Assembly (NCBI GenBank): GCA_021234155.1
Contig: JAJEKV010000158.1
Span: 553,820-617,819, forward strand
Length of the DNA stretch: 64,000 nucleotides
Direction: 5' to 3'
DNA from: Isoetes taiwanensis
Lineage: Eukaryota; Streptophyta; Lycopodiopsida; Isoetales; Isoetaceae
Shown: piece after piece, positions 13,501-26,459 of the stretch
Layout: every line of letters begins with the position of its first letter
Position numbering within the stretch: the first letter of the stretch is position 1
The notes under the pieces: model-generated
Seen by the model: the letters and a program-made list of their open reading frames with translations, nothing else
Database searches by the model: none
Told to the model about the DNA's origin: nothing
Translations under genes and position numbers: made by a program

Positions 13501-15850
13501 TTCCTTGATTGCGTGGCAAATTTATACAGTGATAAAAGAACGTGCCACAAAGACGCAAGACTCAAAGCACTTGGATTTCAGTCAAAAATTTTGTGTCGTT
13601 GTACAATGTTGTTCTGCCCACCACCGATTATCCTATTCATGTTCTAATCATTTGAAATGTAGTCATAGCTGAGTATTCTCGCAAGCTATAGCCATAAGCC
13701 ATACTATATAGTCGAACTTTCTGCATTTCAATAGCTATAGTCGAAGCCGCCTCGCATCGTAATAAGGCAAAGCAGTTGACAATCAAGATTTTGTGGAAAA
13801 TGCATGATTTTTCGAATGAGGGACCTAGGGACCTCACTCTAAAACAGCCATTTGAGAGCAAAATCATCACTTCAAAGACTGCCGCTAGCTTAGAGAGAGT
13901 GAGACAAATCTTACATAGCATAAACATCTCGCTAGTACGCCCATATCCGAAAAGTAGTTAAATTCAAACTCATTAATAAAAAAAAGCTTTATCAAAGTGA
14001 GGGATTACACAACAATGAGGTCGAACGATAGCCTATGCTTTACACATGGGAAAATTGCACATCTCAAGACAAAGAAACCTAAAAAGCACAAGGTAACCGG
14101 GTCGTTGCTGAGCTCAAATTATGAAATACAAGAGGCATAGGTGCCTTAATCTTCGTACAAAGTAATATAGTATAAAGAAGACTAAGAGAAGCTAAAGGGA
14201 AGAGAAGTTTAGGAACCCCATTCCCCGAACACAAAATTTTACACAATATAGAAGTGGTCGAGAATAAAATCACCGTAATTTCTGTAATGAGAGGGAAAAC
14301 TTGTGCTTTGGAGTTGAATGATATCCTTTGTCATAATGGCAAAGAGGAGATATTAAACTAGGCTTTAAGTACGTAAGGTGACATAATATATTGAGCAATG
14401 AAAAGGAATTAGAACTCAAAAATCTTTGCAAGTAACTTCAGAAAGTATAGCATATTGCCGAAGCTTGAAAAGTATTATGCTTCGAGGCTTAGGCAAATAA
14501 AAAATGGCAAGTTACAAAAGTAGTTGATCAATCCAAAACATTACCAAAGAAGAAGGTGGATGAAATTGCAAGGTGAACTTCTACATGAAGGATGCTAACC
14601 ACATCATCGATAACACTAATAACCTCGGGAAGCAACCTGAAAAGGCAGTACCTCTTACCAATTACAAACAATGCAGCTTAGTGTAAAACAAATTGGTATG
14701 GCTTCTGAGGAACTCTATGTCGCGTGATATGGATTAGCATTCTCCTGCTGATTACAGATTATCGCTAAAACTCAAATGTATCATAAATATCACTCTACTA
14801 TGCACGGGTTTGCCGTCTAAAGGTAAATGTACGTTTGGTAAATTCACCTATCAAAGATTATTTTTGTGAGCTTGGTATGATACCGTGGGATGTGAAGCTT
14901 TGCGCCTGTGGACACTTCTCTATCAGACATATGATAGGAGAAACTTTAACTCTTGAAATCTGCCTTACCCTCAAGCTCAAGATCTCCTTTATAAGATTAC
15001 AAATAATGTTATATTAACAGATGATGAGGGTGAAGTCACAGCGTGAAAACCTTTGGGAATTGCTGTTGTTGAGGGAAAGAAAACGTGAGTCACATGGAGA
15101 GAATGATACAGAAAAAGAAAAAGTTGGAAGAAAAGTGTACCAACCAAATCAAAAGCGCGAAGTTGCAAAGAAAACACAAAAAGCAAAAGAGCAAACGTGC
15201 TGTGAAAGGAGAAGCAAACTAAGAAGGTTCTCACAAAAACAAATATGAAGAGGACATATCCATTCTAAGCAAGAGGGATCGGGAGCAAAAAAGTTGCAAA
15301 AGAGGCCGACGTGCATGCATTAAGTTTGGAAAGTTTAAACAAATGATGAAGCTTAATTTGTAAATATTCTACTACCGCTTCTTACTTCGAGCATCATCAA
15401 GGATACCAATCTGCTACTAACATTGCTGAAGAAGAAGATCAGGCCCCAACTCCAAAAAGAAGGTAATCTATTTCAAAGCTACAATTTGCCTTAATGACAA
15501 AATGAATTACTTAAATCAAGGCCTCATACATGAAAATTAACTAGCCTTGATTCCATGCAGCAGATACTAAAAATAAATTCCATATCGCTGAAAGGAAGTG
15601 GTGTAGCCATTGTAGAAGGTTGGATCTTTTGGAGTGTTATCTATATATAATACTAAAAGCAAATAAGAGGATAGTCTCAGGCGCTAATCTTATTTTTACG
15701 ATTTTGTTGTGCTTCACAACTTCTACTGTAACCGCTAGGATTTAAAAAGTACCGGAAAGGGTTCGTGGTGGTGTTTCTCGTGATTTAAGAATGTGTCAAT
15801 ATAATCAACATTAGCATTGTAATTGGGGTGCATTTCAGTAGTGCATCGAG
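7501..15850. other. Long AT-rich intergenic stretch, possible gene relics only
   Basis: No gene can be supported over this 8.3-kb stretch. On the minus strand near 9690-9800 a segment after a CTTAG acceptor reads like LKARIQSALSQAAKKD in broken frames. Near 9950-10010 another segment between AG and GTAAGC reads DDLINVESWSHILNP. These could be relic exons of one unassigned minus-strand gene. A lysine-rich frame at 15021-15248 (+) and a short frame at 11460-11645 (+) are unassigned. No tRNA, rRNA or large repeat is visible. Confidence 0.4.
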
Positions 15851-15857
15851 ATTCTTT

Positions 15858-16394
15858 TGGCCATTCATGATTGTACACGACTCGGATAGAGCGTACTTCC
15901 ATTTCAAGGGCGTGCATGTTGTTAGATGAAGGACCAAAGATTTCATTTTCTAGGCCGCAGCAAGATGGTATTTTCAAAGCTATTTAGGGAGCATCTACGA
16001 GACAATATACGATTCCTTGGGAGCCGAGAGCAAGTGCATGCCTTTCTGAATAGGTTTTCTTTTGAGATCGCCTCCCTTCCGTTTCGAATTTGGCCTCGAT
16101 TTTGCCCTCTTTATCCGTCCTGTTTTTCCGAAGGTCGGATATGCCTCCGCCACTAGAATAGAGCTAGAAAGGTAAGTAGTTCCTTGGCTTCAATTAGAAA
16201 CGACCTTTTTTATCTAAAACCTACTTTACTTCTCTCAGAGCATGATTTTAATCTTTCTTAGCTATTCATGATTGTAGACGCAAGGCTAGGAGCATCTCTC
16301 TATTTCAAGACTAGGCATGTCAAGTATATGAAGGACCAAAGATTTCATTCTCCGTGCTGCAATTATGGTATTTTCTGTAAAGCTATTTAGGGCT
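15858..16394. repeat. Direct duplication with period of about 400 bp
   Basis: Two copies, about 15858-15990 and about 16260-16394, both contain ATTCATGATTGTA, then ATGAAGGACCAAAGATTTCA, then GGTATTTTC and AAAGCTATTTAGGG in the same order. The copies differ by short indels and substitutions. No coding frame is shared, so this is best described as a tandem segmental duplication of intergenic DNA. Confidence 0.65.
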
Positions 16395-16506
16395 CAATCT
16401 GGTATAGAATCAGAGTGATCCGCTAACTTGGTCTTTTAATGGTTTTTTAGTGTATTCTTGAAGTTGTCTTTTATTCTGAGCCCTACTAGAAGCTCATTTG
16501 TATTGA

Positions 16507-16640
16507 AGCATGATCGCAGGCATGTCATCCCTCCAAGGCCACTTTTGTTAGCATTGATGCTTGTTTCGACATTTTGCTGAAGAAGGATTGAGACATATCA
16601 TCCGGCCAAGGCCACTTTTTGTTTAGCGCTGATGCTGCTC
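16507..16640. repeat. Short tandem duplication (about 75-80 bp units)
   Basis: Two adjacent units share CATATCATC-like and CCAAGGCCACTTTTTG words followed by TTAGC(A/G)(T/C)TGATGCT. They lie about 80 bp apart. Confidence 0.5.
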
Positions 16641-16649
16641 ACTCCAAAT

Positions 16650-18470
16650 GTGAACACAATTTGGTGAATCTCTTTATAATGATAAAAATGTCCTTCGATA
16701 TTCAATAAGATGTTTGTGCTTTGAGTTTTATGAAGAATAGCAAAATTCTATCATTGGCTCCATTCGGACCTGCGCTGGCTCATTACTTCGGCATAACATT
16801 TTCTTCATCAAGATTCATCTTTGAGACATCTAATGTAATCAAGTACTTTGATTACGCTTAGAGCATATTGTATGTTGTGATAAATATTTTTCTGCCTTTT
16901 CAAGATACCATATTTTCACCGGCACTTCTTTTGGCGTTGTTCGAAAGCAAGAGAAGCAAAAGTTATAAAACCCATTCATTTTCGTGGATATACCTCATAG
17001 TCAGATTCCACCTAAGCTTCTACAAAGCTTTCCCAAGCAAAAGACTAATCTGATGTTTTTGCCCGCTGAAGGGTGTTTTTCTTACCGACGGCCTCATTGG
17101 TCCGGCCGCTTGTTTCCTCTCTCCCCGCTCCAAGGTTTTGTTATTCTCAGATTCTTGTAAGGTTTTGATACGCTCACCGCTCTGAAGCTTCTTAACCTTC
17201 TAACGAGTCATTCTCCTTTTCAAACTTCCACCGCAGTTGCTTTTGAAGATGTTTAGACTTTCCACATTCGATGTTGCAGGCGCATATCGAGCATTTTCAT
17301 TAGATTTTCTCAAAATTCAAGTAAGGGCGTAGTTTTTCATTCCAATAAGAAGCCGGATTCAGCTTTTCTCACATTTTGCCTCAAATACTAAGTAGTATAA
17401 AACAACTATTTTTCTTGCTTTATACATTTCCATCGCGGTTTCGATGATTGTCTAGTTTCGAGTATGTTTTCGTAAATATTTTCAAACTCTTTCTACATGT
17501 AGGATGGGAATCAATTTGTAATGCGATTTTTACAAAGTTTCACTATAACAATTTACCTACCAACATATGTGCTATATATAGGACCTTGCCACGTAATGAA
17601 ATACAATATGATTGGTTGCCAATTGATCGTGGATATGGGTCTAATGATCTTTTCATCATTTCATATTAGAAGAAAATATTTTTAGTAATCATGCTATCTA
17701 ACATCTTCTTTTATTGAAATGGGATGACGATGCTCTTTGTGTTAAAAGCGCCTATAAGTAATGATGGCGCGGTATCTCTCTCTCTCTCTTTGCAAAGGTT
17801 CTATGTTGATCTTCCCTCCTATCTCCACTTTCATTACCTCCTATCGCTTATTCATTCATTGTTCGGGGATTTTTGTTTCCTCATTGCTGCTTTGCCTCTC
17901 TCGATTTTTCTCAGGCGCCATAGCACCGTATTTTCAACACTAATCTCAATTTCAGCTTTTGCATATCCCCCATTAGATCGAAGGAAATAGAGTTACGTGA
18001 ATGTATTTCATTTTCTATCACACGCCAGTATGTCCTTGACCTTCAACAATATTTCTTTCTTCTTTTCTTTCTTAGGCAAGTGATGCCCCCATATCTAGGC
18101 TTCAAAGTTGAAATAGGTTTTGCGAGGTTTTCTTTGGCATGTAGAATTTTGAATATGTACGCCAAAAGGTGAGAGCTTATTCAACATCTTTATATTATAA
18201 AAATTATAGCGAAATATGTATGTCAAGCATAAAACATATGGACTACTGCATCGCCCTCAAGTAAAGAAATGAATTGAGGGCCTGTGATTGTGCTACGTGG
18301 CATGCCAAGTGTACTTTCTTTAATGCCAAAAAGTTATAGCCCTCAAAAGCGCTGTATGTTGGAGAAAGCGTACGTGGGAAGATATGCGGCGAAATTCAAG
18401 ATGCGGCGACTGAGACATCATGTCCTAAAAGCTGAAGGATGTTTGTGGAAGGCTGGTTGGAATAGCTAGC
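16650..18470. other. Intergenic DNA, no gene seen
   Basis: There is a (CT)n microsatellite at about 17776-17791. Several T/C-rich frames (for example 17724-17990) are artefacts of base composition. Nothing else is supported. Confidence 0.45.
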
Positions 18471-18479
18471 GTGGCTACA

Positions 18480-18900
18480 AATAGGTGACCAAGAGGAATG
18501 CAGACATACCTTTGCAAAGGCGGCGTGACTATTGAGATATCACGTCATCGATCAGTCTTGTATGATCAATCTATCCTCAATACTCCCCCTTGATCAAAAG
18601 ATCGGGAGATGAAATCTTAATGCTGTACCTGTCTTAGCGGCTTATCTCCCCTTGTTTATGCGGCATCGATTGCACCATCTAGACAGCCTGGCCTCCGTGT
18701 ACATGCATGTCTCTCATTTGGAAACCTCTTCTTGCATGTCGACATCAAAATTTCATGTCTGAACATCTCTTTACATGTCTTACCTACTTGAGATGCAAGA
18801 TTACATGGATTACGCATTTCTCCCCTTAATCTTGTATCAGAAGATCAAGATTACATTGGAGCCTCATGTCTTTAATCCTATCTACATGCTTTAAACTAGT
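18480..18900 (+). mobile_element. Possible Copia-type LTR retrotransposon fragment
   Basis: The words ATCCTCAATACTCCCCCTTG followed by a GATC(A)AAAGATCGGGAGATGAAATC stretch resemble the 'ACTCCCCCTCAAG' motif seen near the LTR/leader of many plant Copia elements. No gag-pol frame, primer-binding site or paired LTR is visible, so this is a weak call based on one motif. Confidence 0.22.
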
Positions 18901-19940
18901 CTTCCTACACTACTACAACATGTATTATCTTAGGCGATCCGGGGCAAATAATCCAGTCCATAAAAGGACTTGAATTCTTGAATAAACTTCGGAATTTTTC
19001 TTAAGCTCGTTCATAGGTGGAGTTTATGTCTTTTTCCACGTATTCCCATTCTTTTATTTACTCCTCTGGTGGGTCTGAAACCGTGGACTCTTCTTGGTGA
19101 CATATTTAGATTTAGAAGTCACGGCTTCACAAGTTTTTGATGGCATGAACCACCGCTGTGATTCCATGGATCTCTAGCGAATTATCAAATCAATCTGAGA
19201 TTAGATGCAGTGCTTTGTCTTTCCTATTGGACTATTTTCTACCGAAAAACTAAAGCAACATGTTAAGCATTACAAAAATATCAGGAGGTTAACTATATCA
19301 GGATCACTATCCAACAAAGCATTTGAATATATAGATTTGTATGAGTAGTATCGTTAACATTTCTTTGGAAAGAATAATCGGCTTGTCAAGGCATGCATTG
19401 GAGATGTTCTAACATTTTTAAGCATTAAAATCTTCTTGAGATAGCTCATTTATTGTATTAACAGGCACGAATCCATGCATTTTCTATGGATGCCAACTTG
19501 CAGAGTTAATGTTAATAGGTGCAGGTTCTATTGCTAAAAATTTATAATTTCAATTTTAGATTCACGTATATCCCAAATAATAACAAAAGTAGATGAAGAA
19601 ATTGGGATCCAAATGAAGAGCTCTGAAACAATTCCAGATAAGCACATTAGTTTGTTCAGACCTTTCTATTTTTAAAACTAAGTTGTTAAGTTTTAATTTC
19701 TTATTTGTATGTTTACCAAAGATTGTGGTAAATTTGCAGGTATGTTGTACATGTCCTCTATCAAACAACATATATGCAACCATTTATTTTTCAACATTGT
19801 AACTTTCAACTTTCAACTTTCATTCTATGCATACATGTATAAACGACCTTATGATTTGCATAATTAGTTAAAGACACTATTTGCTGCTAACAATATTGCC
19901 ATGTACAAATATTGTACAAAATCTTGAACTGCTTATGTGA
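18901..19940. other. AT-rich intergenic DNA, no gene seen
   Basis: Nothing assignable. A minus-strand frame at 19562-19783 has no domain. Confidence 0.45.
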
Positions 19941-19943
19941 AGA

Positions 19944-20092
19944 ACACTATGATATTGGCATAATCGACAATCAGGTGGGATCGCCTTATTGATCATATTA
20001 TGGACATTTGAGAGTTCAACTCCTTGGACATGCATGCATCGTAATTAAATTATGGTATCTAAATATAATCATTCTTGCATGAACAATATGGC
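19944..20092 (+). mobile_element. tRNA-derived SINE-like element, copy 1
   Basis: The segment carries an A-box-like stretch (TTGGCATAATCGACAATCAG), a B-box-like stretch (GAGAGTTCAACTCCTTGG) and then an AT-rich tail with GCATGCATCGTAATTAAATTATG. A second copy lies about 240 bp downstream with a better-preserved B-box. RNA polymerase III boxes plus an unrelated AT-rich body are characteristic of plant tRNA-derived SINEs. It cannot be a functional tRNA because no cloverleaf closes. A simple tandem duplication of a tRNA relic is the alternative. Confidence 0.45.
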
Positions 20093-20183
20093 ATAGAACC
20101 TAGATGTGGACTTGATAATAACACAAATCTTCAAGGGCATGTAGATTTTCTCAAGGGGCATAGCACATGCTTTAAGCAAATAA

Positions 20184-20332
20184 ACACCTCGATGTTCAAT
20201 GGCATAATCCACAACCAGGTGGGATTGTCTTATTGAGGAGGCTATGGACATTTGAGGGTTCAAATCCCTGGATATGCATGCATCATAATTAAATTATAGT
20301 ATCTAAAAATAACTATTGCTGCATGAACAATG
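20184..20332 (+). mobile_element. tRNA-derived SINE-like element, copy 2
   Basis: This is the better-preserved copy. It has an A-box-like TGGCATAATCCACAACCAGG and a near-canonical B-box GAGGGTTCAAATCCCTGG, followed by the same ATGCATGCATCATAATTAAA tail as copy 1. The G-GTTCAAATCC-C core is the standard TPsiC-arm sequence of tRNA genes. The 98-bp spacer between the copies (20093-20190) is unrelated to them. Confidence 0.5.
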
Positions 20333-20429
20333 GATAACATTGTTTTTTGTGGTCTCAAATATGTATGAACTTGGATGTCACACCATAGCTGAGAAAATTC
20401 TTTCAGCAGTATATTTCAGCAATATAATG

Positions 20430-22371
20430 CCACGGTTCTATTGCGAGCAATAGAATTGACATTCCTTGGATGGGGACGCCTCACCTCACATCTCCTATTT
20501 ATTCTCCCTCTTCTCCTATTTTTCATTCACCGGCGTTCTCTTGAGCTAGTTTCTCCTCCTTCTGCCCTACCCGGTTTCCTAGAGTTCTTTGTGGATGGCT
20601 ACCTATCAGCGGTTTCGAGCCCGCCTCTAGCCTAAAATTCAATATTTTCATGACCCCACTGCGCTCCATCTCACATTTTCATGGTCGGATGTTTCTACAA
20701 GCGTACATTTTGTTTCAAAGCACACCATGCTCCTAAAACTCAGTTCCACAAGCCGCCCGACTTGCATCAAGCACTCCATGCTCCTAGAATGAATTTCTTA
20801 CAGGAATTATGAATCTAGTTATTTACAATATTTACATTGTGGTTTGCGTTTTGTAGGCGGTGCATCGGTGGTGGTTGTTACGCTTTCCGTGTATAGGAAT
20901 AGAGTTTGCCACGGCTTGTTAGCAAGGTTTTTCCTTCTTTGCTTTTTGTTTGATTTGAAAGCATGATATCCTTGGTTTAGTGATCATGCATCCCTTGGTT
21001 GTGATGGATTCATGGTTTCAGTTCTTTTTATTCCTTCCTTTTTCTCTAAGTGTCTTTTTCTCTCTCTAACCTCTTCTTATCCACCCCTGCTATGTTTTCG
21101 ATATCATGCCTGGTTAGGTTTTCCAAAATTACTTTCCTCCTTCTTCAAATTAAGCATCTTTGGTTACATGCAGTTTTGTGGATTAAGGTTGCTTTCGATT
21201 TTGCCTTTACCTCTGAATGAATTGGCGGTGAGATCTGTCATTCTTCATTCTTTGGATTTTAGAGGGTTAAATCTGTGATTACATTCCCCCTTTCGATTAA
21301 ACTTTAGCCATTGATTCTACTTTGGTAGCCTCTGCTTTCCTTGCAGAAATTTGATCCTATATTAGGGTGATTCTTTCAAGGGAAGATTGCGAGATGTGAA
21401 AGCGGATCACGAGTCGAGATCTTGGCAGTGATTCTTCCTCTGCAATCTTTCCTCGACCTCTCTTGATGAGTGCGACCTCTCGATTCTTTCCCTGCGCAGC
21501 GGCAAAGCTATACCGTCTCTCGCAAACACTTGGAGGCCGGGATGCGGATTGTCCCCTTTTCTTTACAGGGGAATCGCAGGGGTCTACTTTTCCTTTTTTG
21601 TTTTGAGTTCTAGGGCCTTTGCACCTCTTTTTGTTTTAAATTTTTCCCATTCAATCCTCAAGTTTACTCTTGGGCCCCGACCCTTTGCTCACGTGCTTTC
21701 GTCCATAGAGCTCTACGTGTGGAAAAAGTTCATTCAAGATCCTATTTATCTATCTCATCTTTTATCTATCTTATGCTTTTTACTTCATTTTAGCTTTATC
21801 TTTTTCACCATTTTAATATACCTTGCATTATCCTTTTCTTTTATGGTTTTCATGTATTTCCTATTAAGCGCTATTATTTTCTTGCTCTTTTGTTTCTTGT
21901 ACTTTGCTAGAGTCTAGTTCCTTGTTCATGTGCTCTTCATTTTTCTTTTCTCGAGCTTTTCACGCTCATTTTTGTTGGATTACGCATTTTATTCTTTTTG
22001 CTTGCCCTTTTCTCCCCTCTTTCTTCAGTTGTAGTTTCTCCTCATTTTGTATATTGGTACATAACGTGCGAGGGTTTTCTTCTTGATTGCACATTAAAGA
22101 GGGCATAATAGAGGTGCCTCTCTCTTGTTGGTTGATGTTGTGGATATAATTAACCCTTGGATTGGTGAGTGCAGTTTAGTTTTCTCTTTGAATCTAGCTT
22201 TGTGATGCAGGTTAGGGGTTTAATGCTCCATGTCCTTAGTTCCAAGGTTTAGCATAGTTGCAGCACACTAAGCTTCTTGTGGCGTTCTTCCTATTTGTTC
22301 CCTTAATCATGGCAATGGTATTTGGTGCCCCAGAAATTTATTTTCTCACGATTTCCTTAATTTTTATATTC
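20430..22371. other. Pyrimidine-rich (T/C on + strand) stretch without supported gene
   Basis: The + strand is strongly T/C-skewed and produces Leu/Phe/Ser-rich open frames, including one of 122 residues at 21549-21917 that resembles serial membrane helices. Because all such frames follow base composition, I do not call them genes. A region with the same character lies at 56.8-58.2 kb and again at 60.0-60.5 kb. Confidence 0.4.
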
Positions 22372-22552
22372 CGATTATTCTGATGTGTTTATAGGTTAGC
22401 CTTTGGTCCGATTTGTTGGAGGTTTAGCTTTTTATTGCTCGTGCATCTATTTTAGGGTACTCGATTATTCTGATGTGTTTATATATGTTAGCCTTTGGTC
22501 AATTTGTTGGAGTTTCTGGCTTTTTATTGCTCGTGCATCTATTTTTAAGTGC
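22372..22552. repeat. Tandem duplication, two units of about 90 bp
   Basis: Both units read CGATTATTCTGATGTGTTTATA, then TTAGCCTTTGGTC, then ATTTGTTGGAG, then CTTTTTATTGCTCGTGCATC, then TATTTT. They start at about 22372 and about 22462 and differ by a few small indels, so the event is recent. Confidence 0.8.
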
Positions 22553-22699
22553 GTGTACTATCAACAGGGGTTAGTGTTTGAGGGGACAGCTCCACATGCA
22601 TGTTATCCTTATTTGTGCTACTATTTGTTGTCTATGATGTTGCTTAGCCCTTTGGTTTGCAATTCACACACTCACACATTATCACGGTCTTGAGGTCTA

Positions 22700-23800
22700 A
22701 CATAATCGATCTTGATTTTTATTCGGCTAATGCCCCATATGGGTGATGACCTAGGAGTTCTTATGGAGTTATTTATGTCACTTTTGTATAAGGGTTTGTG
22801 GATTTATATGGGCCCAACATTAACATTGCCTTTCTTTACTACCGGTTGGTAGGACTTCACCAATTCCTTCTATTATCTTTTAAAGTGAGTTCCCTTTCCT
22901 CTTTGCATGCGTCTTTGAGATATTTTTAGCTCAACGTCTGCCTGAGAGATGTATCCTCATTTACATATGGTTCTTACCATAGTTAGAGATGTGTCTTGCA
23001 TCTTTGCCTTATCTCCATCCTAGGTTGTAATTCATTTCCCAATTGCTTCATTATATATTTGTCCTCATTAGCCGTTTTCATGTTATCATAGCCGAGGGGG
23101 TAGGTGCTTGTTGTGGCCGTTCATCTTTCTATCTTTGGATCATTATGTGTGGTGTGTGTGCTTGAGAAGGTGATGTCATAAATTCGAAGGGATGATGTAC
23201 CAAAGTGGCATGGCGTGAAGGAAGATACGATTAATCATTTTGAAGTTTCAAATTTGATGCATATATTTTGGCACTTTTTCATCTATGGTGATAGTCCTTA
23301 CATCCCATGCTAGTAGTTGGCTTTGTTGTCGACAAAGGCTGCATTGTATATCTATATGATGTATGCATCTTTGGTCTATATTTTATTTATAGTGGCATAC
23401 TTGCACCTTTTATCTTGAGGTTTACGTATTTACCTTGATCTACTTCCCTACGAGAGATAATGGTAGAAGATCACGACTTTGTTGCATAACCTCTGACATG
23501 GTTTGAGTTTGTGTCCATACAATTACTTGCTTCTTCTACCTAGTATTTGTTTTATCGTGATACTGTAGCATGTTTTCATGCATTAGTTAAAATGAGGGTC
23601 GGTCCCGAGTTATTCTAAGCTTCTCTGATTTATGTCAGGGTGATCTTGTCTTCCCAGCATGTCCTTACCATTCTCCGTGGGCCGGTCGGTTTAGTATTTC
23701 TCCTTAATTGATCCTCCGTTGGATGCTTCTGATTCTAATCTTCATTTCTAGATTATAGAGGCTTATTCAAATACTTTTTTGTTCGATTTACGTTGTTTTG
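22700..23800. other. Intergenic DNA, no gene seen
   Basis: No supported gene or structured RNA. Confidence 0.45.
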
Positions 23801-23814
23801 TGTGTATGTCGTAG

Positions 23815-24590
23815 CCGGTAGACACTTTGTGGTGTATCTCTCATCGGTGTGATTTTCATGTGCTTGGAAGCACATTTGGAAAGCTGGTTCGAGAGAACTT
23901 TTCAATGATGTATGATACCTGCATGCTTGTCTTTGTTTGATTACTCCAAATCTGCTGTTTTCCGGGCTTGTGTCCTAGGATTTTTGTGGCAGCCCTTCTT
24001 CTTCCTTCTTTGAGAAATGGCCCTCGCGTCGCAGATTTGTTGGCGCGGCACTTTCGGTGTAGAAAGGTGTGTGTTATTACTCTTAATGGAAAGTTTAAGA
24101 ATAATATTTTACTAATTCATATCCTAGTTCTGATGGTGTTGTGGATGAAAGTGGAAACGCAATGTAGGGATTAAGTATGTTTTAGTAAATATTAGGGTGA
24201 ATATAAATCTTGTGGCAGAGATTTTTGATCGGTCCTTATCTCGCATCGGTGTCCCGGATTTTCATGTGCTTGAAACTTGTTGGAAAGCTGGTTCAAGAGA
24301 TCTTTCAACGGTGTAGTACCTGCATATGCTTGGCTTTGTTTTACGCTCAGGTGGCACTTTTTAAGGCTGTGTGCTGGGTTGCATGGCAATCGGTAGACAC
24401 TTCAGCAATTTGTCTCACATCGATTATTCCGGTGCTTTTCATGTGTTTGCGGAAGCGAATTTGGAAAGCTGGTTTCAGAGGAAGCTTTCCAGCGATTGTA
24501 TGATACACTGTATGCTGTCTTTGTTTCAGTGCTCAAATCTGCACTTTTTCGGGCTGTATGCCGAGGTTTTGTGGTAAGCCGGTACACACG
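23815..24590 (+). repeat. Three tandem units of roughly 200 bp
   Basis: Units at about 23815-23985, 24226-24375 and 24385-24590 share the ordered words CTCATCGGTGTGATTTTCATGTG, TGGAAAGCTGGTT, GAGAGAACTTTT/GAGATCTTTCAACG, a GTA.GATACCTGCATGCTTG.CTTTGTTT block and CTGTTTTCCGGGCT/GCACTTTTTCGGGCTG. The third unit ends immediately before the GC-rich LINE region. About 200 bp of unrelated sequence separates units 1 and 2. They may be a promoter-like array upstream of the LINE or an independent minisatellite. Confidence 0.7.
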
Positions 24591-26459
24591 GATATCGAGT
24601 AAATTAAGCCCAGTCCTTTTGGTGTAGCCCGCGGACCGCAGGTCCGATGTGGATATTACTTGGTTGGTGATGAGCTTCCTCAGACACACCAGCCCATCAC
24701 GGGAAGGCCCAAACACACCAACCCTTACGGTTTGACCCACCTTGAGAAGGCCCGAGCCCTCACGGGAAGGCCATGAGCGGAGGCCACCAAGGAAGGCCTG
24801 GCGGGGAGGGAAGGCGTCTTCCATGAAGAGGGCTGACAGGCGGTGGCAACTGAAGCGGGACATATCTGAGCAATCCGCCCGGTCGAACCTTGGAGCCACA
24901 TCCCGAAGGTTGATACTTGGTGCCGCCTTGGAGCCTCCCGTGGTGAGCACGCCGGATATTCGCGGGCCGATTTGGTGCGAGGAAAAATAGCGAATCTGAA
25001 ATTGGAGGATCGCGTACAGCGAGTGAGATAATGTCCACTTGCTACAATTTGGCCAGACGGCAATACCGGCGGGAGCTTACTTGAGATATGAGAGTATGGG
25101 CCGTGTTGGCGACTATATAAATTTGGGGCGCAGGCCGAAGAACCGGAGTAGAGCAGGAGACACCGTAACCATGTCACCGGATCAAGGCCCGAGGTTGAAG
25201 CGGCCTAAGGCCACGTCCGCGAGGAGCCGCAGGCCCGCCCTCTGTCGGGAGGTTGCGGGCTGCCAATGTGGAACAAGGATTCGAGCATAAGGCTAGCGGC
25301 GGGCGAGTGCTCTTGGTGGGATTTATACACGGGTCGGGAGACTCACGGGGAGCTTAGGCGTAGTTGCCCAGGCAAGGTAAAAGGACCTCAGTAGGGAGCA
25401 CATGAGCAACTCGCCATTACGCGGAGATGGCAAGACATGACAGCGTCTGCAAGAGCTGAGCTCGGACTCAGGAGAAGCGAGAAACCACGACAAAGAACAT
25501 ACCAACCCGCGGAGCCCACCAACCTGGGGCGTCAGCACGGAACACATCGCTGCGGACACAGCCAGGATCCGCAGCCAGGGCGCCACCGCACGTGGCTAGG
25601 CCACGACCTATGCCTCACCCACCTCAGCCAGCACAGTGCGGCCCGCCGAACTCGAGGCGGCGCGGGAACGCAATGTAGTAGTGGGAGGCACGTGGTCGAG
25701 AGAACATCTCACTTCGGAGCTCGACCACCGCAGTCTTGGACCCGATGATGTTTCGGCCTTTGTGACCATTGGAAAGGCAGTCGTCATGGGTCAGTATACG
25801 ATGGCCCGGGTGGTCATCTTCCGCGGTTGAGCGTGCGGAGGAAGCGGGTGGCCATCTGCGTCGGTACGGAAGTTGAAGGTGGCTAAATGGGTGGCCGGGA
25901 CTTGACGGCCACGTAGAGATCGTGGTAGCCAAAGTCCGGGGCTACTTGATTATGGAGAGCGGCGGGGGCTGAGTAGAGGAAGGATCGCGAGAATTGAGCT
26001 GACCAAGCGAGGATCGCGCACTCGGCCCCTCGAGTCCTGAGGGGCCCGGCCTGAGCATCCCACATCTTGGCTCCCACAGGACCACCACTACCACGGACAC
26101 GAGAGGTAGGCGTGCATGCCACTAAAATAGGGATCATGCCTCGAGCGTGGTATCTGGAGTGCAGTGGCTTTCCATGGCTGAAGGGGCAGGTAGTCTCAAT
26201 TAAAGAGTAGCCATGGACATGGACATTATCTTCTGATGGAAACATGGGAACATCTTTGGTCCGCAGTGCACGATTTGCCGGGGATATCGGCGCTACTCCA
26301 TCTTCAATTAGTGCCGGGAAGCGAGGGGCCAGTGCGTGTTACTGCAGGAGCGGCCTTGGCCCAATCGGTCTCCACATTACCCAGACGAGCTGAATACACA
26401 ATGAGTGCAGTCTTGAGCAGTGATGGCAGCCCCTCTCTTTGTGGCTGACTTGCTACTTA

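Noticed and set aside
20184-20332. Functional tRNA gene
   Set aside because: A- and B-box-like words exist, but no acceptor stem or anticodon arm closes into a cloverleaf.
21549-21917. 122-residue hydrophobic frame resembling a membrane protein
   Set aside because: It lies in a strongly T/C-skewed region where any frame gives Leu/Phe/Ser. No family, splice or conservation support.
24402-24950. 182-residue minus-strand frame
   Set aside because: It spans the border between the tandem repeats and the LINE leader, antisense to the LINE. Long frames are expected by chance in GC-rich DNA.
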